Below, piece after piece: positions 1 through 11,100 of a DNA stretch of 31,625 nucleotides. A program made the position numbers and the translations under genes. How positions within the stretch are numbered: the first letter of the stretch is position 1; each line of letters opens with the position of its first letter. Location: contig JAABOA010000040.1 in the NCBI GenBank assembly GCA_015680635.1, positions 1 to 31,625 of the forward strand, written 5' to 3'. This DNA comes from Lunasporangiospora selenospora (Eukaryota > Mortierellomycota > Mortierellomycetes > Mortierellales > Mortierellaceae). The notes under the pieces are model-generated. The model had not been told where the DNA came from and searched no databases. It saw only the letters and a list, made by a program, of their open reading frames with translations.

Positions 1-324
1 TTTTTTTTTTTTAAACCTCTCAATTGGGCGCTCGCTTGTTAGTTCACCGTCATCCATCCTGTCATCCACTTTGGCATTCATTTTCGCCACAAGTCCTGGC
101 TATTCTCCATCTCAATCCCAATATTCGTTCTATATCCCTTACCACACGTGCGACCTTCTTCCTCGATAGCAAGTCCCGTTTCTCTGCCACACCGTTGCTC
201 ATCTCTTTTTATTGATTCGGAAAGGAACACACAGCCAAACCTGAGGTCACTTTCCTTCCATTTCGCAGTGTCCCAAGTCCCTTGTCGTAATGTGTACTTG
301 ATACAATTCACTTTATAACCCATC
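1..324. other. 5' flank of the first gene
   Basis: Pyrimidine-rich non-coding sequence that opens with a 12-T run. No convincing gene is visible; the short reading frames on either strand lack coding character. It probably holds the promoter and 5' UTR of the gene starting at 325. An AT-rich stretch (TTTATAA near 311-317) is too close to the start codon to be a TATA box. Confidence 0.5.
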
Positions 325-568
325 ATGGAAACTATCTACGGCGTTCAGGTAAGAGATTTGAAAGGTCCTTGTTCCGCTATTGCACATTCCCGAGGGTATT
401 CCTCCATGCTTTTTTTATTTTCTCCACAATTCTCGTCATTTGCAATCACTTCCCCGCAATGTCGTCCGTTCGTCCTCCCATGCAAACCAACTCCGCCTGG
501 AAGTGGAGATTGGCTCACTTTGCCCACGAGTGGCCCTCACACTTTTTGCAACCACGTCTCCTTGGCCT

Positions 569-620
<52 letters not shown>

Positions 621-2322
621 GCTGGTCCCTGTCTCCCCTTCTCTGTGCATTTCTCTTCTCTCGACTCGGTACTGTTTTACTGACAGGGCATTGTTCGCAA
701 CCTGAACTTTTGAATGGGTTAAACAGGCTGATACAGAAACCCTACGCGAGGCCCATGAGCATCACAAACGGATGCTTCGACAGCGGCAGCTGGAGCACCG
801 GCAGCCAACGACGGTCTCAGATTCATCATCAATGACAATGCTTGCAGCCTCCGGCAAGCCGAGGGACCTCTCCAAGCCCACGCTGATCACGCGATCAACG
901 TCGGCGTCGGCTCTTCCCCCAGCTAACCTCCAAGGGGATCGGACTGACCAAGCCTCCTTTGCGAGTCTCAAGAGCAACCAGGCAAGCAATAATAACGCAT
1001 ACTTGGTCTCGGCCACATTGCCGTCGACTGCGTCTGGGCTGCCAGTCAATGGCCCGAGGACGATGCCTTCGTCCCCCTTTATCTCCGCCACCGCCGACCA
1101 CTCACATACAGCCCAACAGTCGCAGACCCAGCTCCGTTCTGCAACCCACTCACCTGCCTTCATGGGCAAGATCTATGATCATGAACATCCTCCTCATCGT
1201 CTCACTGGCGGCACCCTGACTAGTATCCCTTGGCTCTCGTTGCCTGGGGCTGCAACGGGAGGAAATGCAGGATCCGGTACTCCGAATCATGCTGGCGTTG
1301 AGAGTCCTGCAAATATGTTTAGTCGTCGTCGGTCAGATGCTACGTCGGGCACATCAACCCCAGTCCCTCACTCGGGAGGATCGATTGATGGACTGCACGC
1401 AGAGTCAGCTGCTTCGTCAACCTCTTCTCAGCAGGAGAACCCAATGCCCCACCCGCCGCAGCTACAGCCACACAACCACCCTGCCCATCATCACCATCTC
1501 CTTAGTCATCAGGAACTAGCGGCACTTAGCAGGAACGGATCACCTATGCCGCTGAAAGAGGCCCTTCCGCCTTATCTACGCAAAGAAGCAGGTGGGCTGA
1601 CCTCCATGGAGCGATCCTTATCCAGTCCAGGCTCAAGCCTGGTCCACACTTCACCTGTGTCGCCTTTTATGCTCCCACTCCCGCAGCACTCGGCACTCGT
1701 GTCTAGTGCTGGCAGTCATGGAGCTACCGGAGGGACCAGCACGAGCTCCGCCGGTGGAGCGTCTCCCTCACACTTGCTCTTCCCATTCTCAAACATGTCC
1801 CATTCTGACTCGAACACAGTCGGCATTAATACCACAACAACGGGATCTACAGGGCCATTAGTGTCTTCTGCTCGACCTAGGTTGGAAATGGAGAGAGCTC
1901 GGTCAACAGGGGTCTTGCCTATGAACCATCACCATCACCATCACCAACAGCAACAACCATCGACTCGCACTGGACCCATGGGTGTTGGTATCGGCATAAC
2001 CATCGGCAAGGATCGACTCCAACAACACTCGGGGGGTAACCTCAATTCTCCTGGGTCAAGTACAGGAGCGTCTGGAGCGGTATCGAGCTCGGTGTCCAAT
2101 TTAGGCTCTGCAGGTGGAGTGAGCGGAGCAGGATCGTTCTTCCGGACGTCAACGCCCTTGGCGGCAGCAGCAGTGGCGGCAGCAATTCCTTCACATTTTG
2201 GAGCGAGTGGAGGCTTTGGGAGTAGTCATACGGGTGTTGGGGGAGGAGCTTCTCCGGCCAAGCTGAGCCATCCTTCCTTTGGTCCCGATGGAACTTTTCC
2301 GTCCAAAGAAGTCCATGCGTAA
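325..2322 (+). CDS. Ser/His/Gly-rich, probably disordered protein of unknown function
   Basis: Two exons, 325-348 and 727-2322, joined in phase 0 over a 378-nt intron (CAG|GTAAGA donor, AACAG acceptor), give 539 aa. I do not recognise the family. The first exon encodes only METIYGVQ, and the second opens with a short charged helix-like stretch (LREAHEHHKRMLRQRQ). The rest is low complexity: runs of Ser, Gly and Ala, many Ser-Pro and Thr-Pro sites, an RRRS patch, and a poly-His run followed by poly-Gln near codon 400. No membrane segment or catalytic motif is visible. Codon use and the long open frame support a real gene. Such proteins are often kinase-regulated signalling or RNA-associated factors, but that is only a guess. 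The tiny first exon is the least certain part; the start could lie elsewhere upstream. Confidence 0.6.
574..617 (+). repeat. (CT)n microsatellite in an intron
   Basis: A pure CT dinucleotide run of about 44 nt inside the 349-726 intron. The 'LSLSLS' reading frames over it are artefacts of the repeat. Confidence 0.95.
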
Positions 2323-2477
2323 CAGCACTTTGAAGGAAAATGACAAAGAGCTCTTCCGTCGTGGTCTCTTCCTGCGACCTTTTGTTCAAGACTCTTTTTT
2401 TTTTTCTTTTTTCTTTAGCCTTTTATTCTCTTTGCCAAATGACATTGAATGATGTTTTTTGGGTTGTGTATAGTCCC

Positions 2478-2513
<36 letters not shown>

Positions 2514-2868
2514 ATATTACTTTTTATTATTACTTTGGTGGTTGTAAAAATAAAAACGATCCCCCTTTCTTCTAGAATCACCTGATTAAAACAGGTGTTA
2601 TGGACAGAGTGCCAGGGGTATCTTTCCTTGCCCGTCAGTATACTCTCCTTTACCATTCCTATTTTGGTAGTCATGACAATAGCATCATAAAGAAAACCGT
2701 CTACTGAAAAGACTAGCAAGAAGAGGTATTGGACATTAGCCCCTGACCAATCCTAGTTGTCGTTCATGTACACATGACACGTAGTAATGGCACTCGTCGA
2801 CAATCAGAAAAATCCCAAGTCTCTTAATCTCACTGGTAACTTCATTTTTGACCCTTCGGAGTCACATA
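2323..2868. other. Intergenic region with 3' UTR of the first gene
   Basis: It contains a poly-T stretch, a (CT)n microsatellite and an AATAAA at 2549-2554 that probably serves the upstream gene. From about 2600 to 2868 I see no gene, RNA or obvious repeat. Confidence 0.5.
2481..2511 (+). repeat. (CT)n microsatellite in 3' flank
   Basis: About 31 nt of uninterrupted CT repeat, 160 nt past the stop codon of the first gene. Confidence 0.95.
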
Positions 2869-3036
2869 TTAGGGGGTCTCAAACCTGAGGTTTTTTCAGG
2901 TTATTTGCAAATGCACAGTCCTCAAATAAACTGCGTATTTGCGAATGCACTTGCTCTCGAGGTCCTTTTTCTCAAATAACCTCTTCAAATACGAGGTTAT
3001 CTGAAAATTTGAGTCCTCAGGTTTGAAACCCCCTAA
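2869..3036. mobile_element. Small terminal-inverted-repeat element (MITE-like)
   Basis: The ends are inverted copies: 2869-2890 reads TTAGGGGGTCTCAAACCTGA(GG) and the reverse complement of 3015-3036 matches it at 21 of 22 positions. Further partly paired sequence extends inward (TTTTCAG and GTATTTGAA-type blocks), so the whole 168 bp could fold back. Inside, a 15-bp motif is repeated directly with one mismatch (2902-2916 and 2936-2950, TATTTGCRAATGCAC). TA lies at the outer edge of both arms (2870-2871 and 3034-3035), which would fit a TA target duplication and a Tc1/mariner-type mobiliser. A TTA/TAA reading is also possible. It has no coding capacity. The element type is inferred; only the inverted repeat is directly visible. 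Confidence 0.65.
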
Positions 3037-3883
3037 TGGACACACAATTTCATGAGCAGAATGTACAAGAACAAGACCATTTAGAAGAAAAACGTCGTGC
3101 TTTATCAGAGGCGCAGAAAGAATACTTACACAACCCACCACCACATGAGCCCCAAGGTTCAAATGGACCTACAGCTTCAATGATCCAGTCCTTGCAAGAT
3201 GAGCTACTCGCTCCCTCTTTAAGGAAAGAGATTCGTGGGAGAAAGTAGAGAGCAGATCAACAACCACAAGATGGAGATCCCCACAACGGCAAGCAAGGAC
3301 AAGAGCAGAGTTGTCAGCCACACGAATCAGGGCGCCAGATGCAGAAACCAAAGGTATCAGAGGTATCAACGGCGTCAGAAGAACCATTAACAAGAAGACA
3401 GCGGCATGCTTATGAACTCGAGCTGGATCAAAGTTTTGAACAAGAACATAGGATCCAACCAGAGCCTTAACCAGAGTCTCAAAGAGCTTCATATTGTATA
3501 GCACTCCTTGGCCAATATACTCCAGAAGCTTGAGGAAGAGCTGGCGACAACAAAGCATGGAGTCGTTCCAAATGAAATAACGAAATGATCCCACAAAACT
3601 GTTCACTTTGGGAACATTGGTAAGAATGGTTCTTTGGATTCAAAGAGCTGCCGTCGATCTGGAGGCTCTCAAACACCGAGGAACCAAATGGAGCTCTGTC
3701 CAAGGCAAGAAAGGGGAAGAATTAGCCCGAAAGTACAAGTTTAAGAAAGATATAATCACTTCAGTCCTGGAGAGAATGCTAAACAAGCCAGGGTCATTAG
3801 CTGAGAGACAAGAGGCTGCTCTGTTAGAAACAGAGCGGATCTTGTCTAATATGCCGTTGAACAATTATGTCAAAGTATTGTAA
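3036..3883 (+). pseudogene. Decayed coding region, family not recognised
   Basis: Coding-like sequence runs in pieces on the plus strand. The first piece (3036-3246) is rich in Glu and Gln. It meets an in-frame TAG at 3246-3248, then the same frame continues with similar composition to a TAA near 3468. A second frame carries Leu-, Glu- and Lys-rich text (NQSLKELHIV, then a stop, then LQKLEEELATTKHG). A third open piece, 3608-3883, encodes a basic helical segment (GKKGEELARKYKFKKDII) and ends at a stop. At least one in-frame stop and two frame changes therefore interrupt it, and none has good splice signals. AATAAA follows at 3953-3958. The first ATG is formed by the last base of the adjacent inverted-repeat element, so the true 5' end may have been displaced. 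It could instead be two short real genes. Confidence 0.4.
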
Positions 3884-4402
3884 GAGAACGCAACCAGCAT
3901 GAGAACAAGTTACATAGGGCATGTATGACAGCCAGAGTTAGAGCAATAAGTCAATAAAGATGCTTATACATCCTATAACCCCATGCCTGAGATTGTGGCT
4001 CTAAAAATCGACATATCGCCATTTGCTTGGCTCAAACTCAAGTTGAGTAACGTGATCTTGCTTTGCCACCAAAGTGGACCGAGGTCAAATTTTCGGTTCT
4101 TGGCCACCGTCTTTTTTTCCTTTTGTGCCTATTTCTTCTTGTCATCCTCCATCTCACATGCTCGACCACTGATCATCTCCTCTCTCTGTCATCATCCTTC
4201 TGTGCCAAGAAGAATCATTATCGACAATCACCTGACACCTAATGGAGCTACCCTAAGCGTCCTAAAGCTCTTCAACCTTAGGATTTCACCCAATAGCCCA
4301 TCATTTCAACTCATCATTAACGGAGGAAACTTGCGCAACAGATCCACGCGTGGATTTAGTTTATCCTCCTACCAACCCCCCTCACCGGCCTCACTCTTAC
4401 CC
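3884..4402. other. Intergenic region, promoter of the CtIP/Sae2 homologue
   Basis: The left part holds AATAAA at 3953-3958 for the remnant upstream. The right part is pyrimidine-rich and precedes the start codon at 4403; it contains the 14-bp ACGCGT palindrome listed separately. An open frame continues upstream of the chosen ATG but has no in-frame start with coding character. Confidence 0.5.
4342..4355. promoter_or_regulatory. MCB-like palindrome (ACGCGT core)
   Basis: ATCCACGCGTGGAT is a perfect 14-bp palindrome around ACGCGT, 47 bp before the start codon of the CtIP/Sae2 homologue. In yeasts ACGCGT is the MluI cell-cycle box bound by MBF (Mbp1/Swi6 or Res/Cdc10), which drives G1/S genes, including DNA repair genes. 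The palindrome is directly visible; its use here is inferred. Confidence 0.45.
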
Positions 4403-7400
4403 ATGGCCTCTAATCCAGTTATATCCGCAGCTGCGGGCTTTCTACGACTTGGTGTTGAGGATATGCTCTCGCTCACGACTCAGAAGATCAAGAGGCTTGT
4501 TGGTCGCGAACGAGGTGAGTTCACTCTCAACAACAGCCTGTTGGACAATGCACTGCCTCTGTTATGCCTAACCAGCTCAGTTTGCCCCTATACGCCAACT
4601 CTGACTAGAATTGGAAACTCAGCTACAGGAGTCTAAAGACTTGATCACCAAACACCAGCTTAATGCCATAGAATGGTGTACCATCGCCAAGGGTTGCCAA
4701 CGTGACTGGAGCATGATCGCCTACCAGCTTACACAGATACAGCACAAAGTCTCGGATGCACTTCGGGCACAGGACCAGGAAACCCGACCAAATATTCGAC
4801 CAAGTACTAGCGCGTCTACCACAGATCGCTCCAGTCCAGACCGCGCCAGAAGCTCCCCGTCAACCACAACCAATGTTCATGTCGCGTCCATGGGTGAAAT
4901 ATCACCTCCTGCCGCTAACAAAGGAAGTGCTCGCGTTACCGAGGACAATAGTGCTGACCTTCTCCGAACGGTTGCAGACACTATCTCTCGAATAATGAGC
5001 CAGATGTAGGTCGTCTTATCGCTTTATCCAATCGAAAAGGGGTCGATTGGGCATCCTTCCTTATACTTATAATCCATTGCAAACTCTCGATTTCTTCCGC
5101 ATCTCATCTCACAGTGCCAAGGACAAACCATCGCGAGAGCCGGTAGCGCCCTTGCTAAATCGCAACGTCAATGCAACGAAGAATAACCCAGTGGTGATTG
5201 ATGACCCAGGGACCTCGACACCCTTGACGACAGCGAGCGCAAGTAATTCAAATGATTTAACAGGAACCCGGGATTTCTCACCAAGATCTTCAGCATTATT
5301 GTCGGCTTCTTTATCCTCCTCAACATCCAAGAGCTCTGCAAACACACTGCCAGCAGTGAATGCAAACTCCACAACAGAGATATGTAACTGTGGCTGTCAA
5401 GAAGTGATCAAGAGCCTTAAAGCACAGTGCGCATATACAGAAGAGATGCACTCATTCGTGGAAATACGCTACCAAAAATTAGTCGTTGGACTGGAGGCCT
5501 ACAAAGCCAAGGTGGAGCGGTGGAAAGAACAAATGGCAAAGCACCAACATCAAAAACGAATGAAGGCAGCAGCAGTCGCAGCAGCGCGGGCAGCGGATTC
5601 GAATTCACTCTCGACAGTGTCTATGTCCATGCCCTCAACGCTTGATACTCTCTCGCAACCATCTCTGTCACTACAAAGGAGCATTGCACAATCGGTTCAG
5701 AGACGTTTGCAGGACAGTACACAAACCAACGATGGTGTTTCCAGGAGGGCTCGATTTTCATCAACAGAAAGTGGCGAAAATGACAGTTCACCGAGACAAG
5801 AGGTGACGCGACGAAACACTCTTTACAATCAACTCGGCTCAGGCTTGCAGCTTATCGATGATTCAATCACTTCCTCGGCTGTCCCTCTCTCTTCGGCTCT
5901 CTCTCTACCTCTCTTACCTTCCTCCTCCTCTGGAAACTCTTCAAGGACTACGACTCTTGCCAATAACGCAGGAATTGGGGCTGGCTCTGCGTCAGAACCA
6001 CATATTTTGATTGATGACTTAGATGAAGATAACGACAGCGAGAATGAGACCGAACAGCCTCGAGCCGCCTTCAAGGCCATTCAGGTAGTACTGGATAGTA
6101 CTAGAAGCGAGGAAGCCTTTGTGCTGGACACAGAGGAAGATGAGAGTACTGGAGAGAAACCAGTTCAGGGTGTAGAAGCCATGGAAACCGCAGACACAGA
6201 ACAAGACATGGTGGAGCAAACTCAGTCACCTCCAAAGTCACCCACGTTCCCGTCAGATCTTGCTCTCAACCGCCGTCTGTTCCTCCCTCTCTCAGACGAA
6301 GATGAAGATGACAATGACGGGGACACTGGCGAGATGTTCCAGCAAGACCTTCAGAGTCGCTCTCGTCGAGACCCTCTGACGCGCGAGGATGAAGTTCAAC
6401 CCCTCCCACAACAGCCCGGGGCCTTTGATATGGAGCTCGATTCTCCGTCATCAATTCAGCACCAGGCCTCAGCGCAGACATTCAATCAATCAGACAAAGC
6501 TGGATCATCCATTTCAGCTTTATTGAGACAGCCTCGGCTGCCATCTGGCAGAGAACATTCTGCAAGAGCCGACACTATCAAGAATACCCTCTCTGCTGCT
6601 TCTACAGTATCTGTCTCGGCACCAGTGTCTCCAACACTACCAAGACGAAGAACGTCGACTGCGAATACTGTAGCAGCAGCGATTAACTCTGCGGGCCGCT
6701 CTCATCAACACGACACTGAAATGGAGAGATACCGTCGCACTATGCAAAGACATCGATCCTCATCACCCATGTTTGACTCGGATGAAGAGACCTCTCATCT
6801 TCACGGGTCAAATCTGACAAGGCCTACCACCACTGTGCCTGCAGCTTTAGAAAGGAGAGAAGGGCAACAGGGTCAAGAGCTGCAGCCTCGCGAGATACAG
6901 TATAAATCAAGGCGTGACCTTGTTCAGGATTCAACTGCTATCAGTGCAATCGATACCTTTAGCGGCCCCGGGGATGGAAAAATGTTCTCCGCGTCGAGTA
7001 CTAGGAGGGAGACCCAGAAGAATCTGACTAGCCAAACAAGTGGCCAGGAGTATCAAAAAGCGACAGTGTTAGGAAATGTAGGAGACAGAAATGGTCGCAT
7101 TGAAGTCAGTCACCGTGCATCTATACCCTCATCTGTGGGAGGCAGTAGTGGCAGCTCGAGTTCTCGTGAGCAGCGACCACAGCCACCGTATACTCGGGTT
7201 CAATGGGCAGACAACAACGACATGCCACAAGAACCACCACATGGGCCAAGCCTGGATGAGGAATGGAGGCAAGGGTATGAAGCAGACCAAATGTCTGAAA
7301 ATAGAATCTACAACTACACGGAAAGGCGCAAGGATAAGCGCAAGCAGATGCATGGTCAGGATTGCGAATGTTGCCGAAGGGTATAGTACTCTCCTGTCCT

Positions 7401-7793
7401 CTCTCTTTTTTTTTTTTTTATTTTTGACCGAGTTACCATGGAAGGTCGAGATCTAATATACTTGTGGCATTCTCCCGTTTGCTCAAATAGTTTTACGAAG
7501 TAACAGGACCACTCCCACCTCCCGATGGCCACCATGAGTTTTTCACGCCTGCACCTCGGCCAGGAGAGAGGGAGATCTGGGAACAAAGTGCAGACAAGCA
7601 GTTGGAGCATCGAATCAACGAGACATCGAGACATCGAGTTCAATACGAGACTCCACTAACACCACCCGGATTTTGGGATGTCGATTTCCCCCCGACACCA
7701 GAGAGGAAACGTTGGGACCAAGTTGCGAATGAACGAAGAAAGTTTAAGCGACAAAAACAGGTGCAACAACAAGCGCGACCTTCTCGACGCTGA
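4403..7793 (+). CDS. CtIP/Sae2/Ctp1-type activator of Mre11 in DNA end resection
   Basis: Four exons (4403-4514, 4609-5005, 5115-7380, 7491-7793) give 1025 aa with all phases consistent. CtIP, Sae2 and Ctp1 stimulate the Mre11-Rad50-Nbs1/Xrs2 nuclease to start resection of double-strand breaks in the nucleus. The diagnostic C-terminal domain is present: a basic ERRKDKRKQMHG stretch, CxxC (Cys920, Cys923) followed by FYEVTG at the exon 3/4 junction, the RHR motif (residues 972-974), then TPLTPPGFWDVDFPPTPE (979-996). Thr982-Pro and Thr994-Pro sit where the human protein has its regulatory CDK and checkpoint-kinase sites. The N-terminus (about 26-90) is predicted coiled coil, as in the family's tetramerisation region; a second helical segment lies near 265-330. 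The centre is long, acidic and Ser-rich. The protein is larger than the yeast forms (about 300-345 aa) and human CtIP (897 aa). The start is the first ATG that leads into the coiled coil. Confidence 0.85.
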
Positions 7794-8108
7794 GAGAAGC
7801 AAGAATATGGAAACTTTTTTTTTGTAATTTTAGTAGCACCTGCCCTTGTAGAATACATTGCTTGCCAGAAGAAGAAAATTGCATTTTCGGCTGCTCTGTC
7901 GCGCTGCGAACAGCGAACGCACCATCTAAACAGCATCCCAAATGTTCCTGAGTACGACTGAATGAACGGTTATCCACTTGCTCCGGACTCTGGACTCGTA
8001 GACGACGCGTCGGAGCCCTAGCTTAAGGGGTTTAAAATCTCTCTCGTGGACATTAATGCCTTCAGGGCTGGAGCTCGAGCGAGAAACCGCTTCTTTCCCA
8101 ATTGCGAC
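7794..8108. other. Intergenic region between CtIP/Sae2 homologue and focadhesin-like gene
   Basis: 315 bp without a gene. No clear AATAAA is visible for the upstream gene. Near the right end lies CGACGCGTCG (8003-8012), a 10-bp palindrome with an ACGCGT core. An ATG at 8056, out of frame with the focadhesin start at 8109, opens a 78-codon frame that overlaps that gene; if it is in the transcript it would act as an upstream ORF. Confidence 0.5.
8003..8012. promoter_or_regulatory. ACGCGT palindrome upstream of focadhesin-like gene
   Basis: CGACGCGTCG, a perfect 10-bp palindrome with the MCB core, about 97 bp before the start codon. It is weaker evidence than the 14-bp site at 4342 because this gene has no known S-phase role. 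Confidence 0.25.
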
Positions 8109-11100
8109 ATGGCCGCTTCATCTCGGAGACCTGCTCTGGGGTCCACAAAGGAAGATTCCATGGACAAATTATTTTCCTCGTCTGGAAAGGGCAACACTCC
8201 CTCCACCACTAACTCAACAACTTCTCATCATCGATCGGTCACTGTCCAGAAGATCGCCACATTACGTGGTCAATTGGCCAATGCACCCTTGAATGCCACC
8301 AACAACAACAGGAGCCTTGTCCTTGCTCAGCTCTGGTCTCTGGCAGTCTCGCCTATCCCATACACCTCTTCAGTTGCAACGACAGCAATTACAGATCTAG
8401 TCGCTACTGGAGCATTGGACTGGACAGAGACTTTGCAAGGATTTGAGAACGCGCTTGGCTCAACGGGATCCAAGGTTGCGCGTCAAGGTTCTCGTCAAGG
8501 TCAAGGTCAAGGTCAAGGTCAATCGCAGGCCAATATGATCCAAGCTCTGAGCAGTCTTTTTATCGCCGCAGCAGAGTTTCTATCCTCTAACTCAACGACT
8601 ACGGCAAAAACATCTACCGGTGCAGGACGTCATCCTAGTCAAGGCTCAATTAGCAGGAGCGCTTTTGCATCCAAAAACAACCGGCATCCATTTGTGGCTC
8701 TCATCTCGACACATCCAGGTGTAGAGATTTCACTCTTTGGTGCAATGGACAGGATTATTAGTTATTCTTCATCCAAATCTGCCTCGCTTTCTGGATACCA
8801 AATCCAAGCGTTTGATTTGGTGGCACCCTTTCTCGACTTTTGCTTGCTGGATCGACACCAAAGGACAACCATTGTATCCAGCACAGCAATGCTTTGGATA
8901 TTAAAGGTGCTCAATGGCCTTCTCGCATCGAACCTCGGAAGTACCCAAGACGGAAGCTCCTTATTTACTATCCGTCTCTTTGACTACCTCTGTTCAATCC
9001 CGGCTCGATTTCCTTTGGACCGCGAGTCGACGAGCACGGCGCTTCAGGCAGGAATGCAATCCCTGGTCGATTATTACCGACTTCCATCGACCCAGCTTTC
9101 TCTAGACTCAAACTATAAAAGTCTACTCGGCGGACGAATTCTATTCCTTCTGGTCTCTTGGATTGCCGACATGAGACGACTAGGGCTTTCGACAGTCTTT
9201 TGGATGCAGATGGCCGAGACTCTTGTTACTCCAAAGAAGGACTATACAGTTCCCGCACTCAGCTTTGATAGACTTTGGCCACTTTTGTCGTATCTGTTGA
9301 TGAACGCCTCGACTGTCGACGAACAACGAATTCTTGTGGACTGGATGCATTCTGCTCTTATCAAGGTCTTGAGTGAGACGGATGAGGCAGCAGGTACCTT
9401 GGATGCCATGATTGCCAACTTGGCCTTTTTGCCGATATTCCAAGTCATGGGTGAATCGCAAATGGAGTCAGTCAGCAAGAAATGCTCCGAGATGCTTCAA
9501 CGACTAGAGACGATCCCCAAAACAAAGCATAGCCATGCTGTCCAGCAAAAAGAAGTGTCTACTAAGGATAAGCTACTCAGGTGTTCGGGTGTCGCCGGTA
9601 TGATTCATGCCGAGGTGAATCATCTTCGACGAATCTGGACCGACGAAAGCTTGGCTACGGGTAGTTTGAGTAGCGACGATGGTGATAGCGAAGAAAAGGG
9701 GCCCTTGTTTTCGTTTGCGGACGATCGAGTACTCTCAAGCCTTGTATTGACCACGATGATGTTCCACCCGGATGAACAGTACCGCATTCGTGCTCTAACC
9801 GAACAGTCTCAAGCAGAAGATGGTCAGCTGGTGACTTTGGTTCTGTTTCTTTATGTACTCCGAGTGGATGCCTCTCCAATGGTGAAACTTCATCTCTTGC
9901 AAGAGTCTATCCCAGCGTTGGTAACAGACAGGGATGAGGTGGTGACCGCCAGAGTACTGAAGATCATCCTGACACTGATCAATGGAAGCCCCCACACCAA
10001 CACGAGCAGAGGATCCAAATCGAGCACTTTTATGGGAGCTGTTGGTGTAAGGATCCTGTTCATGATCTGGAAGCGCCAACCTCGTGTGTGGAAGACGCTT
10101 CGTCATGTTATCCACGAGTGGGTCGAGATGAGGCCTAGACTGCTCAAGACACCTGTGAGGGGAGAACCAGAGTATGATATGGAAGTTGCCGTCTTGACGA
10201 CTATTAGGTAAGAACTTACTAATCATCGATATGTTTACTATGATCTATCTTTAAACCAGATTTACTGATTTTTTATATCTATTCTTCATTGATATGTAGG
10301 GATGTGTGCGCCTTTGATGCTGCCGGGTATGCAGATATTTTAATTCCGTTCCTTTCGAGCTTACTTCATTCTGTGGAGCTCTATGCTTCATCTATCTGCA
10401 TTATAATTGAGACGATTAATATCGCCGTGGATGCCGGCATCGTTGAACCTAGAGCAGGTGAGCTACCAGCTAAATCCAAGCCGACTTTTGAGTCTCTGAT
10501 ATATGGCAAGATTAATATTAATAGTTTCTTTTTGTCTATCACCATTAGCTTGGAATGTTCTTCTCTGCCATATTGCAGAGCATGCAGTCACGACAGAGCA
10601 CAGCCGGATGCTTCAAGAAATGTGTGTCTTTTATGGAATAGTAGGATCCAGCACAGAAGGTCAGTCCTTTTACTTGAATAGTTATTCTGTCTCTCTTTCA
10701 CTACTGGTATCCACACAACATTTTGACACTCGCGAGATTTTTGCTTTGGACTATATAATAGATACTCAGGTTTTCTTGGATTTGAAAGAAGTCATCTCGA
10801 ATGAGTATATCAAGCCGCTCTTGGATTCGAAAGACCCCGAGGTTCTGGCATCGGCTCTCCGAGCACTTGCTTGCTTTACAGCACCAGAAATCTTGACTAC
10901 ACTTGCAGTGGAAGTCCCGGGGGTTTATATTCGAGAGCGGATCTTGGAGGCAACGGATTCACAAGTCGTGGATGAATATTCGTTGGTATTGGAGAAACTG
11001 GTTAGACATGAACTGACTCATATGAGGAGAGGTCTCTTCAAGGACTCTGCCTCTTCAAGGAGAGGCGCAGATGGTGATCAGCAGCAACCAGGAACTCAAG

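Noticed and set aside
380-835. Open frames with Leu-Ser runs
   Set aside because: They translate the (CT)n microsatellite inside an intron; the flanks do not look coding.
3169-3606. 145-codon open frame on the minus strand
   Set aside because: It lies opposite the decayed plus-strand coding text, its Leu/Val-rich translation is the usual shadow of Glu/Gln codons, and no family motif appears.
8056-8292. 78-codon plus-strand frame as a gene
   Set aside because: It overlaps the focadhesin start in another frame and has no family character; at most it is an upstream ORF.
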